Shown: in pieces, positions 17,131-25,637 of the stretch
Position numbering within the stretch: position 1 is the stretch's first letter
How the letters are laid out: the number at the start of each line of letters is the position of its first letter
Origin: SZAS-79 sp963844255
Lineage (GTDB): Bacteria; Pseudomonadota; Gammaproteobacteria; Burkholderiales; SG8-39
Length of the DNA stretch: 64,000 nt
Assembly: GCA_963844255.1 (NCBI GenBank)
Contig: CAWJNP010000066.1
Location: forward strand, 1-64,000
Reading direction: 5' to 3'
Notes under the pieces: generated by a model
What the model was told of the DNA's origin: nothing
Database searches by the model: none
The model's input: the letters and a program-made list of their open reading frames with translations, nothing else
Translations under genes and position numbers: made by a program

Positions 17131-17544
17131 ATGAGCGATTACCCTACCCCGACCGAAATCAAGCTGCACCAGAAGTCCCGCGTTCTGGAGATCGCATTCT
17201 CCGACGGGCGCAGCTTCTCCCTGCCTTTCGAATTCCTGCGCGTGTTCTCGCCCTCGGCGGAAGTTCGCGGCCACGGGCCCGGACAGGAGGTGTTGCAGAC
17301 CGGGAAACGCACGGTCGATATCGTGTCGCTTGAACCGGTCGGCTCCTACGCGATTCAACCCAGTTTTTCCGATGGGCATGCGACCGGCATCTACGCCTGG
17401 GACTACCTCTATTCGCTGGGTACCGATCAGGACCGGATGTGGTCGGAATACCTGCAGAAACTCTCGGCAGCAAATGCCAGCCGGGATGTAGAGCAAGTAC
17501 TTGCATCCGGCAACGGATCCTCTGGAAAAGGCCATTGCGGATGA
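17131..17544 (+). CDS. DUF971 protein
   Basis: About 137 residues. It is a DUF971 domain (gamma-butyrobetaine-hydroxylase N-terminal-like): EIKLHQKSRVLEIAFSDGR, SLPFEFLRVFSPSAEV, and the C-terminal WDYLYSLG. The fold binds zinc in the eukaryotic hydroxylases, but the bacterial stand-alone protein has no established role. ATG 17131 is the start just before the domain; an upstream ATG at 17104 is possible. The stop overlaps the ubiE start (ATGA), so the two are translationally coupled, an arrangement common in this class. Confidence 0.8.
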   Translation: MSDYPTPTEIKLHQKSRVLEIAFSDGRSFSLPFEFLRVFSPSAEVRGHGPGQEVLQTGKRTVDIVSLEPVGSYAIQPSFSDGHATGIYAWDYLYSLGTDQDRMWSEYLQKLSAANASRDVEQVLASGNGSSGKGHCG

Positions 17545-18275
17545 CTTCGGAGACGGACTTCGGCTACCAGAAGGTTGCAGAGGAGGCCAAGGCGGGCAAG
17601 GTTCGCCAGGTCTTCGACCGCGTCGCCGGCCGCTATGACCTGATGAACGACCTGATGTCCCTCGGTCTGCACCGGGCATGGAAGGCGTTTGCAATTGCCC
17701 TCTCCGGGGTGCGGTCCGGGCAGCGTGTACTCGATGTGGCGGCAGGCAGCGCGGACCTTTCCGGGGCATTTGCGCGCCGCGTCGGACCAACCGGGCAGGT
17801 GTGGGTTACCGATATCAACGGCAGCATGCTCGCCGTGGGTCGCGACCGCCTGCTGGACGCGGGGCAGGTCTGTCCGGCCGTGCAATGCGATGCCGAGCGG
17901 CTGCCGTTTCCCGACGCCTATTTCGACTGCGTATCCGTGGCCTTCGGCCTGCGGAACATGACCCATAAGGACGTCGCCCTGGCCGAGATGCATCGCGTCC
18001 TGAAGCCCGGCGGCCGCCTGCTGGTGCTCGAGTTTTCCAAAGTCTGGAAGCCGCTCGAAAAGCCCTATGACCTGTACTCCTTCAAGGTGCTGCCCTGGCT
18101 TGGCGAGAAGGTGGCCGGCGACGGGGAAGCCTATCGCTATCTGGCCGAGTCGATCCGCATGCATCCGGATCAGGAGACCCTGAAGAACATGATGGAACGA
18201 ACCGGACTCGAGCGGGTCGAATACTTCAATCTGGCCGCGGGTGTCGTTGCCCTGCACCGCGGCTTTCGGGTTTAG
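17541..18275 (+). CDS. ubiE: Ubiquinone/menaquinone C-methyltransferase
   Basis: A 244-residue class I methyltransferase transferring a methyl from SAM to 2-polyprenyl-6-methoxy-1,4-benzoquinol. The SAM-binding motif I is VLDVAAGSADLSGAFA (about residues 59-74). UbiE signatures are FDRVAGRYDLMNDLMSLGLH, FGLRNMTHKD, MHRVLKPGGRLLVLEFSK and LDLYSFKVLP-like YDLYSFKVLP. ATG 17541 overlaps the DUF971 stop and removes a family-unlike N-terminal stretch. Ubiquinone genes ubiJ-like and ubiB lie just downstream. Confidence 0.95.
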   Translation: MTSETDFGYQKVAEEAKAGKVRQVFDRVAGRYDLMNDLMSLGLHRAWKAFAIALSGVRSGQRVLDVAAGSADLSGAFARRVGPTGQVWVTDINGSMLAVGRDRLLDAGQVCPAVQCDAERLPFPDAYFDCVSVAFGLRNMTHKDVALAEMHRVLKPGGRLLVLEFSKVWKPLEKPYDLYSFKVLPWLGEKVAGDGEAYRYLAESIRMHPDQETLKNMMERTGLERVEYFNLAAGVVALHRGFRV

Positions 18276-18292
18276 GCAGGGTTGATGTCTGT

Positions 18293-18320
18293 TTGATTGT
18301 TCCTGCGCCTAGCGTAGGAT
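18293..18320 (+). promoter_or_regulatory. Candidate promoter of the Tim44-like gene
   Basis: TTGATT (18293-18298) and TAGGAT (18315-18320) are separated by 16 nt, about 50 nt upstream of the Tim44-like ATG. Two copies of TAGCGTA flank this region (18310-18316 and 18340-18346), a direct repeat 30 bp apart of unknown meaning. The gene has its own GAGGAG ribosome site at 18355-18360. Confidence 0.35.
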
Positions 18321-18371
18321 ATTCGGATAAGACCTATACTTAGCGTAATACAACGAGGAGCGGGATCACCA

Positions 18372-19250
18372 ATGAAACGTTTCATGCTGGGTGTGATGGT
18401 GGCAGTGATGGGCGTCGGGCTCTTTGCGGCGCAGGCCGAAGCTGCGAAACTTGGCGGCGGGCGAAGCATGGGTACGCAGCGCAATATCACCAGCGCACCC
18501 ACGGCCACGCCGCCGCGTACGGCACCGCAATCGGCGCCTGCCGCTGCTCCTGCGGGCGCAGCACCGCAGCCACAGTCCGCGCTCAGCCGTTGGGCACCGA
18601 TGCTCGGCGGACTTGCGATTGGCGGCCTGCTCGGTTCGATGTTTGCCGGCGGCGGGCTCGGCGGCGCCATGGGCAGCATCCTGATGATGGCGCTGCTCGC
18701 GTTTGCGGTCGTGTTCGTGGTCCGTCTGCTGATGCGCGGGCGCGCAGCGCCGCAAGCCGCTCCCGCAGGCGGCGCGCCGATGCAATACTCGGGGCTGGGC
18801 AATGAGACGGTCGCTGCGCCTCCGCCCTCGCAGGCAGCCGGATTCGATGCGCAACCCGTGCCGGTCGCGACCAACGTGCCGGCCGGTTTCGATGTGGAAG
18901 GTTTCCTGCGCCAGGCCAAGCTGTCCTACATTCGCATGCAGACTGCAAACGATGCAGGCAACGTTCCCGAATTGCGCGAGTTCACCACGCCTGAGATGTT
19001 TTCGGCGCTGCATTCGGACATTGTGGCGCGCGGCGGAGAAAAGCAGTTTACCGACGTGGTGACCTTGAACGCGGATCTTCTGGAAGTCGTTACCGAAGGT
19101 GACACTCATATGGCGAGCGTGCGTTTCTCGGGTCTGGTGCGCGAAGTTCCGGGTCAGGCGCCCGCGAGCTTCGAGGAAGTCTGGAACCTTGCCAAGCCGG
19201 CAGACGGTTCGACCGGCTGGTTGCTGGCCGGCATTCAGCAGATGCATTGA
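18372..19250 (+). CDS. Tim44-like domain membrane protein
   Basis: A 292-residue protein. It has an N-terminal signal/hydrophobic segment (MLGVMVAVMGVGLFAAQAEA), an Ala/Pro-rich linker (residues 40-75), a Gly-rich transmembrane region (LGGLAIGGLLGSMFAGGGLG, then ILMMALLAFAVVFVVRLLM) and a Tim44-like C-terminal domain from about residue 175 (DVEGFLRQAKLSYIRMQTAN, LREFTTPEMFSALHSDI). Bacterial homologues are envelope proteins with the mitochondrial Tim44 lipid-binding fold; their role is not settled. It has its own candidate promoter and a strong terminator right after it, so it is likely monocistronic. Confidence 0.8.
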   Translation: MKRFMLGVMVAVMGVGLFAAQAEAAKLGGGRSMGTQRNITSAPTATPPRTAPQSAPAAAPAGAAPQPQSALSRWAPMLGGLAIGGLLGSMFAGGGLGGAMGSILMMALLAFAVVFVVRLLMRGRAAPQAAPAGGAPMQYSGLGNETVAAPPPSQAAGFDAQPVPVATNVPAGFDVEGFLRQAKLSYIRMQTANDAGNVPELREFTTPEMFSALHSDIVARGGEKQFTDVVTLNADLLEVVTEGDTHMASVRFSGLVREVPGQAPASFEEVWNLAKPADGSTGWLLAGIQQMH

Positions 19251-19271
19251 CGCGCCCTCTGGGATAACCTT

Positions 19272-19301
19272 GAAGGCCACCGCAGGGTGGCCTTCTTTTT
19301 T
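19272..19301 (+). terminator. Rho-independent terminator after the Tim44-like gene
   Basis: Perfect 10-bp arms GAAGGCCACC (19272-19281) and GGTGGCCTTC (19286-19295) enclose a 4-nt loop and are followed by a T-tract (19296-19301). It lies 20 nt after the Tim44-like stop and before the ubiJ-like gene. Confidence 0.92.
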
Positions 19302-19329
19302 GGACCTGCCACCACTCGCTCCTTTCGTC

Positions 19330-19926
19330 ATGGGTCTATTCGATACCGGTGCCGCCACGGCCCTGAACCATCTACTGGCGTCCGAAGCCTGGGCACGGGA
19401 GAAGCTCGCGCCATTCGTGGGGGAGGTCGTCGAAGTGCGGATCGCACCGCTGCCCCTGCTGCGCCTCGTCGTGATCGAGGGCGGCCGTACGCGGGCCGCG
19501 GATGCGTCCAGCGAATCCACCCTCGTCATCACCGCCAGGGATGGTGCGCTTGCCGCCCTGTCGAAGGGGGAAGACCACCTGATGCGCGCAGTGGAAATTT
19601 CCGGCAATGCCCGCCTCGCGACTGAGATTCTTGCGCTGCTGCGCTACCTGCGCTGGGATGTCGAGGAAGACCTGTCGCGCGTATTCGGCGATGTTCTTGC
19701 CCACCGCATGGTCGGCACGGCCCGCGATTTCGCGTCCTGGCAGGCGGAGGCGGGTCGAAGGCTGGTGGAAAACGTCATGGAGTATGCAATCGAAGAGCGC
19801 GGCAGTATCGTGGCGCGTCCCGAATTCGAGGCGTTCGCGGCCGACGTGGCGAGATTGCGCGACGCTATTGCGCGGCTGGAGCAGCGCGCCGAACGCCTGC
19901 CTGTCGAAGGCGCGGAGCGCTCCTGA
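19330..19926 (+). CDS. ubiJ: UbiJ-like SCP2-domain protein
   Basis: A 198-residue protein with an SCP2 sterol-carrier-like domain (residues 1-110, LNHLLASEAWAREKLAPFVG, LVITARDGALAALSKGEDHL, VEISGNARLATEILALLRYL) and a C-terminal coiled region (FAADVARLRDAIARLEQRAE). UbiJ is a lipid-binding accessory factor of the soluble ubiquinone-biosynthesis complex. Its position between ubiE and ubiB is the classic ubiE-ubiJ-ubiB order, interrupted here by the Tim44-like gene and its terminator. ATG 19330 starts the domain. The stop precedes the ubiB GTG by 1 nt. Confidence 0.85.
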   Translation: MGLFDTGAATALNHLLASEAWAREKLAPFVGEVVEVRIAPLPLLRLVVIEGGRTRAADASSESTLVITARDGALAALSKGEDHLMRAVEISGNARLATEILALLRYLRWDVEEDLSRVFGDVLAHRMVGTARDFASWQAEAGRRLVENVMEYAIEERGSIVARPEFEAFAADVARLRDAIARLEQRAERLPVEGAERS

Positions 19927-19927
19927 C

Positions 19928-21448
19928 GTGAAGCGCCTGCTGCGCCTGTTGCGCATCCTTTCCGTGGGCCTGCGTTTCGGGCTGCATGAGTTCGTTCCGC
20001 GCGGACGTGTTCGCTGGCTGCTCGCGCTGGCGGGGGCGCAGCGCAGCGAACGGCGCGGCGCGCGGCTGCGTGGCGCGCTGGAGGAACTCGGTCCGATCTT
20101 CGTCAAGTTCGGGCAGATGCTGTCCACGCGCCGTGATCTGATGCCGCAGGATATTGCCGACGAACTGGCCCGGTTGCAGGATCAGGTTCCGCCCTTCCCT
20201 TCGGAGATCGCGGCCGCGGAGATCGAACGCTCGCTCGGCCAGCCGATCAGCACCGCGTTCGCTTCATTCGAGCGCGATCCGGTGGCCAGCGCCTCGATTG
20301 CGCAAGTGCACCTGGCGACGCTGGCCGACGGCAGCGCGGTGGCGGTCAAGGTACTGCGACCGGATGTGGAGGCGATCATCGCGCGCGACGTCGCCCTCCT
20401 TGAGACCGCCGCGGAGCTCATAGAGAAGCTCTGGATCGACGGGCGGCGGCTCAAGCCGCGGGAGGTCGTGGCCGAATTTGCCAAACACCTCGGCGACGAG
20501 CTCGATCTGATGCGCGAAGCGTCCAACGCGAGCCAGCTGAGGCGCAATTTCGCCGGCTCGAAGCTGCTCGCCGTGCCTTCGATCCACTGGGACTATTGCT
20601 CGCAGCGGGTAATGGTCATGGAGCGCATGTACGGCACGCCGATTTCTCAGATCGATGTCCTGCGCGAGCAGGGCGTGGATATTCCCCAGCTCGCGCGCGC
20701 AGGCGTGGAGATATTCTTCACCCAGGTGTTCCGCGACGGATTTTTCCATGCCGACATGCACCCGGGAAATATCTTTGTCGCGACCGAAGGTGAGATGCGC
20801 GGGCGCTACATCGCGCTCGACTTCGGCATCATGGGAACGCTCACCGAAGTCGACAAGAGCTACCTCGCGCAGAATTTTCTCGCCTTCTTCAATCGCGACT
20901 ACACCCGGGTTGCGCAGGCGCACCTCGATGCCGGATGGGTTCCCCCGGAAACCCGGATCGACGAGTTCGAGGCCGCGATTCGTGCGGTGTGCGAGCCGAT
21001 CTTTGCCCGGCCGCTGAAGGAAATCTACTTCGGCCGGCTGCTGCTGCGGCTGTTCCAGACCTCGCGTCGTTTCAATGTCGCGGTGCAGCCGCAGCTTGTA
21101 CTCCTGCAGAAAACCCTGCTGAACATCGAGGGCTTGGGCCGCCAGCTCGACCCGGACCTGGACTTGTGGAAAACGGCCAAGCCCTATCTGGAGCGCTGGA
21201 TGGTCGACCAGATCGGCTGGCGCGGCCTGGTGAGGAACGTGAAGAAGGAGGCGCCGTTCTGGGCAGCGACCCTTCCGCAGTTGCCGCGGTTGTTGCATCG
21301 CCTGCTCGCGGAGGAGCGTATCGACAAGCTGGAACAGGCGTTCGCTGCGATGCATGCACAGGGCGCGCACCGAAATCGGTTGCTGGCCGCGCTGGTCGCG
21401 GTTGCCGGCCTGTGGGCTTTCGTCCAGGCCTGGCTGACATTCAGATAG
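19928..21448 (+). CDS. ubiB: Ubiquinone biosynthesis ADCK-type ATPase UbiB
   Basis: A 506-residue atypical kinase-like protein needed for ubiquinone synthesis. The KxGQ signature is KFGQMLSTR (about residues 61-69). The Ala-rich nucleotide loop lies in ASASIAQVHLATLADG, the VAVKV lysine follows, then MHPGNIFV (catalytic loop analogue) and LDFGIMG. A C-terminal hydrophobic segment ends LLAALVAVAGLWAFVQAWLTF, the membrane anchor. GTG 19928 gives MKRLLRLLRIL and the expected length. It is followed 2 nt later by a VanZ-family gene. Confidence 0.93.
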   Translation: MKRLLRLLRILSVGLRFGLHEFVPRGRVRWLLALAGAQRSERRGARLRGALEELGPIFVKFGQMLSTRRDLMPQDIADELARLQDQVPPFPSEIAAAEIERSLGQPISTAFASFERDPVASASIAQVHLATLADGSAVAVKVLRPDVEAIIARDVALLETAAELIEKLWIDGRRLKPREVVAEFAKHLGDELDLMREASNASQLRRNFAGSKLLAVPSIHWDYCSQRVMVMERMYGTPISQIDVLREQGVDIPQLARAGVEIFFTQVFRDGFFHADMHPGNIFVATEGEMRGRYIALDFGIMGTLTEVDKSYLAQNFLAFFNRDYTRVAQAHLDAGWVPPETRIDEFEAAIRAVCEPIFARPLKEIYFGRLLLRLFQTSRRFNVAVQPQLVLLQKTLLNIEGLGRQLDPDLDLWKTAKPYLERWMVDQIGWRGLVRNVKKEAPFWAATLPQLPRLLHRLLAEERIDKLEQAFAAMHAQGAHRNRLLAALVAVAGLWAFVQAWLTFR

Positions 21449-21450
21449 GC

Positions 21451-22524
21451 ATGGGCCGCTCGTCGCCGCTCGCCAGACTGCTGTGCCTGGCTTACGTGCT
21501 GCTTGTTGTCTATGCGACGCTGTACCCTTTCTCCGGCTGGCGCGATTCCGGCGTCTCCGCGTTCGCCTACCTCTTCGCGGCCAAGCCGCGTTACATCACG
21601 GATTTCGACATTGCGGTGAACGTGCTCGGTTACATCCTCTACGGATGGCTTATCGTGCTCGCGCTGCATCCCCGGTCGAGAGGCTTTGCGGCGTTTGCGA
21701 TCGCGATCACGAGCGGCACCTGCCTGTCCATCCTGCTGGAAGCCGGGCAGACGTTTCTGCCGTCGCGCTTCGCCTCGAACATCGATGTACTCTGCAACGC
21801 TTCGGGCGTGGCGATCGGCGCGTTGATCGGCGCCAGCAGCGCGGGGTGGCTGCTGGGCAAGAGTCCGCTGCTGCGCTGGCGTGCCCGCAACGTATTGCCG
21901 GGCGCGCGGGCCGATGCTGGACTGGTGCTGATTGCCCTCTGGCTGGGCACTCAGCTGAATCCCGCCAGCCTGCTGTTCGGCGCCGGTGACTTGCGCGACC
22001 TTTTCCAGCAACCGGTCGGCGCCGCCTATGAGGCCGATGTCTTCGTTGCGATCGAAGCGCTGACCGCCGCCTGCAACCTCATCGCGGTCGGCTTGATGGC
22101 CTCCGCAATTCTCGCGCCAGGCGGACCCGTGCTGCGTACGCTCGCGTTGCTGGTCGGTCTGGGTCTGCTGGTGAAAACCGGCGCGTTTGCGATACTCATG
22201 CAGGCGGAAAATGTGCTTCTCTGGCTCACGCCCGGCGCACTGCTTGGACTGGCGATCGGCGTGCCGCTCCTGTTCGGCGCGGCCCTGCTGCCGCGCATCC
22301 TGCGTCTGGGCCTTGCCGCGGTCCTGCTGATGGGTGCAACGGTGCTGGTCAACATGGCTCCCGCCAACCCGTATTTCGCGTCGATCCTCTCTGTCTGGGG
22401 ACAGGGAAATTTCCTGAACTTCAACGGGCTGACCCGGCTCCTGTCTTCGCTCTGGCCGTTCGCAGCGATGTCCTACCTGATCCTGCTCTCGGGACGGCAG
22501 GGCGACGAGGCGCCGCACGGGTAG
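21451..22524 (+). CDS. VanZ-family membrane protein
   Basis: A 357-residue polytopic protein with about nine hydrophobic segments. The VanZ-like part is at the N-terminus (LAYVLLVVYATLYPFSGW, DFDIAVNVLGYILYGWL, GTCLSILLEAGQTFLPSR, SNIDVLCNASGVAIGALIG). This matches the VanZ/teicoplanin-resistance-like fold but carries an extra C-terminal membrane half, as in proteobacterial members. There is no evidence that it gives antibiotic resistance. ATG 21451 follows the ubiB stop directly, so it is probably read in that operon. Confidence 0.8.
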   Translation: MGRSSPLARLLCLAYVLLVVYATLYPFSGWRDSGVSAFAYLFAAKPRYITDFDIAVNVLGYILYGWLIVLALHPRSRGFAAFAIAITSGTCLSILLEAGQTFLPSRFASNIDVLCNASGVAIGALIGASSAGWLLGKSPLLRWRARNVLPGARADAGLVLIALWLGTQLNPASLLFGAGDLRDLFQQPVGAAYEADVFVAIEALTAACNLIAVGLMASAILAPGGPVLRTLALLVGLGLLVKTGAFAILMQAENVLLWLTPGALLGLAIGVPLLFGAALLPRILRLGLAAVLLMGATVLVNMAPANPYFASILSVWGQGNFLNFNGLTRLLSSLWPFAAMSYLILLSGRQGDEAPHG

Positions 22525-22549
22525 AATGACGGCTTTTTGGCGGCGACCG

Positions 22550-22858
22550 ATGTCCTACTACCAGCGGCATGTATTTTTCTGCTGCAACCAGCGCGACGGC
22601 GAGCGCGAATCCTGCAATCCGAAGGGCGCATCCGAGCTTCGCGACTACGCGAAGGCACGGGTCAAGGCCATGGGCCTGGCCGGTGCCGGCAAGGTACGGA
22701 TCAACCAGGCCGGGTGTCTCGATCGCTGCGAAGAAGGGCCGGTGATGGTGGTCTATCCCGAAGCGATTTGGTACACGTACGTTGATCGCGCCGATATCGA
22801 CGAAATCCTCGAAGAGCACGTCACCCACGGCCGGGTCGTCGAACGCCTGAAGATCTGA
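22550..22858 (+). CDS. Thioredoxin-like [2Fe-2S] ferredoxin
   Basis: About 102 residues. The pattern HVFFCCNQRD...C (Cys near residues 9-10 and 19) and INQAGCLDRCEEGPVMVVYPE (C-x3-C near 46-50) matches the thioredoxin-fold [2Fe-2S] ferredoxin family (NuoE-like, 'Shethna' type). It is a soluble electron carrier; the partner is unknown. I prefer ATG 22550 (MSYYQRHVFF) over 22526. The stop overlaps the next ATG by 1 nt (TGATG), so the hydrolase gene downstream is coupled. Confidence 0.85.
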   Translation: MSYYQRHVFFCCNQRDGERESCNPKGASELRDYAKARVKAMGLAGAGKVRINQAGCLDRCEEGPVMVVYPEAIWYTYVDRADIDEILEEHVTHGRVVERLKI

Positions 22859-23481
22859 TGCGCGCCGCGACGCGCCGCGAACTGATCGCAGGCCCGGCCG
22901 GCCGGATCGAATGTGCCATCGATACGCCGGAGAATGAACCCGCGCGCGGCGTCGCCCTGATCGCCCACCCGCATCCGCTGTATGGCGGGACGCTGGACAA
23001 CAAGGTCGTGCAGACGCTGGCGCGCAGTTTCATCGAGTTGGGCTACGTTGCCGTGCGGCCCAACTTTCGCGGCGTGGGGGCGACCGAAGGCCTGCATGAC
23101 GAAGGTCGCGGCGAGCTCGAGGACCTGGCCGCGGTGCTCGCCTGGGCGCAGGCGCGGTTTGGCGGCGCCACGCCTGCGCGCCCGGTGCTGGCCGGATTTT
23201 CATTCGGCTCCTTCGTCCAGACACACCTGGCCGGGCGCGTCACGCCCGAGCGCATGGTGCTGGTTGGTGTCGCGGTCAGGCGATTCGATGCGCGACCGGT
23301 GCCAAAGGGAACCCTGATCATTCATGGCGAAGTCGATGAGACCGTGCCGCTGGCCGACGTGCTCGACTGGGCGCGGCCGCAGGATCTGCCAGTGATCGTG
23401 GTTCCCGGCGCGGATCACTTTTTTCACCAGCGGCTGCACATCCTGCGCGGCATCGTGCTGTCCAACTGGGGCTGTACTTGA
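22858..23481 (+). CDS. Alpha/beta hydrolase (YsgA/YfhR-like small group)
   Basis: A 207-residue hydrolase. HPHPLYGGTLDNKVVQTLAR is the oxyanion/HPHP signature, PNFRGVGATEG follows, then the nucleophile elbow AGFSFGSFV (Ser near residue 118), the acid in HGEVDETVP and the base His in GADHFFHQ. The nucleophile motif is GFSFG, the usual G-x-S-x-G. It belongs to a short alpha/beta hydrolase family common in proteobacteria with no known physiological substrate. It lies in a tight operon: its ATG overlaps the ferredoxin stop, and its own stop overlaps the ABC ATPase TTG start. Confidence 0.85.
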   Translation: MRAATRRELIAGPAGRIECAIDTPENEPARGVALIAHPHPLYGGTLDNKVVQTLARSFIELGYVAVRPNFRGVGATEGLHDEGRGELEDLAAVLAWAQARFGGATPARPVLAGFSFGSFVQTHLAGRVTPERMVLVGVAVRRFDARPVPKGTLIIHGEVDETVPLADVLDWARPQDLPVIVVPGADHFFHQRLHILRGIVLSNWGCT

Positions 23482-24410
23482 ACTCTGCCGTGGCTGATGA
23501 CGGGTCGGTACTGTCGGTATCCGGCCTTCGAAAGCAGTACGCAGGAAAGGAAGTCGTCGCGGGCATCGATTTCAAGGTCCGGGCGGGTGAATGCTTCGGG
23601 CTGCTGGGTCCGAATGGCGCGGGAAAAACCACAACGCTCAGGCTGGCGCTCGGGCTGATCGATCCCGACGCGGGCGAAATACGGCTTCTGGGTCGTGCGG
23701 TGCCCGAAAAGGCGCGCGAAGCACGGCACCACGTGGGCGTGGTGCCGCAGTTCGACAATCTCGATCCGGATTTCACTTCAAGCGAAAACCTGCAGGTGTA
23801 TGGACGGTATTTCGGCCTGGAACGCAAGGTGATCGAGGCGCGCATTCCGCATCTGCTCGAATTTGCCGGCCTGGCCGGTCGTGGTGACGCCAAGATCCAG
23901 ACGCTCTCCGGGGGAATGAAGCGCCGCCTCACGCTGGCGCGAGCACTGGTCAACGACCCGCAGGTGGTGTTCATGGACGAACCCACCACAGGACTCGATC
24001 CGCAGGCGCGGCACCTGATCTGGGAGCGTCTCAAGCGCCTCAAGCAGCAAGGCAAGACGCTGCTGCTCACAACCCATTTCATGGAAGAAGCCGAGCGCCT
24101 GTGCTCGCGACTGGTGATTCTCGATCACGGACGCATCGTCGCGCAGGGTTCGCCGCGCGAACTGATCGGCATGCATATCGAGCCGCATGTGGTCGAGGTC
24201 CACGGTCCCGGATTCGAAGCCTGGACGGAAATTGCGCGCGGTCTTGCCGGCCGCGTTGAGATCGCCGGTGAGACCGCCTTCTGCTACGCGAGCGACGAAG
24301 AGCCGCTGCTCGCCAGCCTGAAGACTGCGCCGCAGCTGGTTTACCTTCATCGCCCGGCCAATCTCGAGGATGTATTCCTCAAGCTCACCGGCCGCGATCT
24401 CAGGGACTGA
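23478..24410 (+). CDS. ABC transporter ATP-binding protein, NodI-like
   Basis: A 310-residue ATPase. Walker A is GPNGAGKTT (about residues 46-54), the signature is LSGGMKRRLTLAR, Walker B is VVFMDEPTTGLD and the H-loop is LLTTHFMEEAERL. A C-terminal extension (DHGRIVAQGSPRELIGMHIE onward) fits the NodI/DrrA export class. The start is TTG 23478 overlapping the hydrolase stop. The permease follows within 5 nt. The substrate is unknown; NodI homologues outside rhizobia are widespread and need not export Nod factors. Confidence 0.9.
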   Translation: MNSAVADDGSVLSVSGLRKQYAGKEVVAGIDFKVRAGECFGLLGPNGAGKTTTLRLALGLIDPDAGEIRLLGRAVPEKAREARHHVGVVPQFDNLDPDFTSSENLQVYGRYFGLERKVIEARIPHLLEFAGLAGRGDAKIQTLSGGMKRRLTLARALVNDPQVVFMDEPTTGLDPQARHLIWERLKRLKQQGKTLLLTTHFMEEAERLCSRLVILDHGRIVAQGSPRELIGMHIEPHVVEVHGPGFEAWTEIARGLAGRVEIAGETAFCYASDEEPLLASLKTAPQLVYLHRPANLEDVFLKLTGRDLRD

Positions 24411-24414
24411 GCGC

Positions 24415-25200
24415 GTGCGAACCCGTATTTTCACCTTCCCCAGTCTCTCGCTGCGTTTCGTGCCGGTCCTGCGACGCAACCTGCTGGTCTGGCGCAAGCT
24501 CGCGATTCCCTCCCTGCTCGGCAATCTGGCCGATCCGATGATCTTCCTCTTCGGCCTCGGCTATGGCCTGGGAGCGATGATGAGCGACGTACAGGGCGTG
24601 CCCTACATCGCATTTCTCGCCGGTGGCATGGTCGTGTCGAGCACGATGTATGCGGCCTCGTTCGAGTCCATGTACGGGGCTTTCGCGCGCATGCATCAGC
24701 AGAAGACCTGGGATGCGATTCTCAACGCGCCGCTCAATCTGGAAGATCTGCTGCTTGGCGAACTCGCCTGGGCGGCGACCAAGGCGACGCTTTCCGGCCT
24801 GTCCATACTAGTCGTGGTATCCGTGCTGGGATTCGCCAGCTGGCCGCTGGCCGCGGCCGTGCTGCCCGTCATCGTCCTCACCGGCCTTGCGTTTGCCGCG
24901 ATCGGGCTGGTCATGACCGCGCTCTCGCCGAGCTACGATTTCTTCATGTACTACTTCACGCTGGTCATCACGCCGGCCCTGCTGCTGTCCGGGGTGTTCT
25001 TTCCGATCGAGCAACTGCCGGCTGCGTTGCAGGTCGCGTCCGCGCTGCTTCCGCTGCAGCACGCGGTTGTGCTGTCGCGCGCACTGCTGCTTGGCGAGAT
25101 GCCGCACGATGTTCTGCTGCACCTCGCCGTGCCGCTCGGTTATGCTGCGGCAGGGTACTACCTCGCACTGGTGCTGACGCGCCGGCGATTGCTCAAGTAG
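24415..25200 (+). CDS. ABC-2 type permease, NodJ-like
   Basis: A 261-residue membrane protein with six hydrophobic segments in ABC-2 order. Family stretches are RRNLLVWRKLAIPSLLGNLA, PMIFLFGLGYGLGAM, YIAFLAGGMVVSSTMYAASF, and the late FPIEQLPAALQVASALLPLQ. GTG 24415 gives MRTRIFTFPSLSL, a normal NodJ-type start. It pairs with the upstream ATPase as an exporter of unknown substrate. Confidence 0.88.
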   Translation: MRTRIFTFPSLSLRFVPVLRRNLLVWRKLAIPSLLGNLADPMIFLFGLGYGLGAMMSDVQGVPYIAFLAGGMVVSSTMYAASFESMYGAFARMHQQKTWDAILNAPLNLEDLLLGELAWAATKATLSGLSILVVVSVLGFASWPLAAAVLPVIVLTGLAFAAIGLVMTALSPSYDFFMYYFTLVITPALLLSGVFFPIEQLPAALQVASALLPLQHAVVLSRALLLGEMPHDVLLHLAVPLGYAAAGYYLALVLTRRRLLK

Positions 25201-25223
25201 GACACAGGGTCCGCATCGAAACC

Positions 25224-25637
25224 ATGCTCTGGGTAAAGGCATTGCACATCGTATTCATGGTGACCTGGTTCGCCGGGCTGTTCTATCTGCCGCGCCTGTT
25301 CGTCTACCACGCCATGAGCGAAGACCGGGCGTCGATCGAGCGCTTCAAAGTCATGGAGAGAAAACTCTTCCACGGGATCATGACCCCGGGCGCGGTTCTG
25401 ACGATCGTGTTCGGCACCTGGTTGTGGCTAGGCTGGGGTTTTTCCGGCGGCTGGCTGCATGCCAAGCTCGCCCTGGTGGCGGTATTGATTGCGTATCACC
25501 TGTGGTGCGGCAAGCTGCTCGCCGACTTCAAGCACGACCGGAACACCCGCGGCCATGTGTGGTTTCGCTGGTTCAATGAATTTCCGGTCGTTGTCCTCCT
25601 TGCCGTCGTGATCCTCGTTGTCGTCAAACCTTTCTGA
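25224..25637 (+). CDS. hemJ: Protoporphyrinogen oxidase HemJ-like
   Basis: A 137-residue, four-helix membrane protein. Conserved features are KALHIVFMVTWFAGLFYLPR at the N-terminus (with the ligand-type His near residue 8), LFVYHAM, the central RKLFHGIMTPGAVLTIVFG and HAKLALVAVLIAYHLWCG. These match HemJ (DUF2269/UPF0093), the oxygen-independent protoporphyrinogen IX oxidase that feeds electrons to the quinone pool in heme synthesis. Length and histidine placement are typical. Its end overlaps the start of rlmL by 20 nt. Confidence 0.85.
   Translation: MLWVKALHIVFMVTWFAGLFYLPRLFVYHAMSEDRASIERFKVMERKLFHGIMTPGAVLTIVFGTWLWLGWGFSGGWLHAKLALVAVLIAYHLWCGKLLADFKHDRNTRGHVWFRWFNEFPVVVLLAVVILVVVKPF

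Noticed and set aside
21451..22524. Glycopeptide resistance by the VanZ-family gene
   Set aside because: The family name comes from one resistance operon; the gene is a housekeeping-type neighbour of ubiB with no other van genes.
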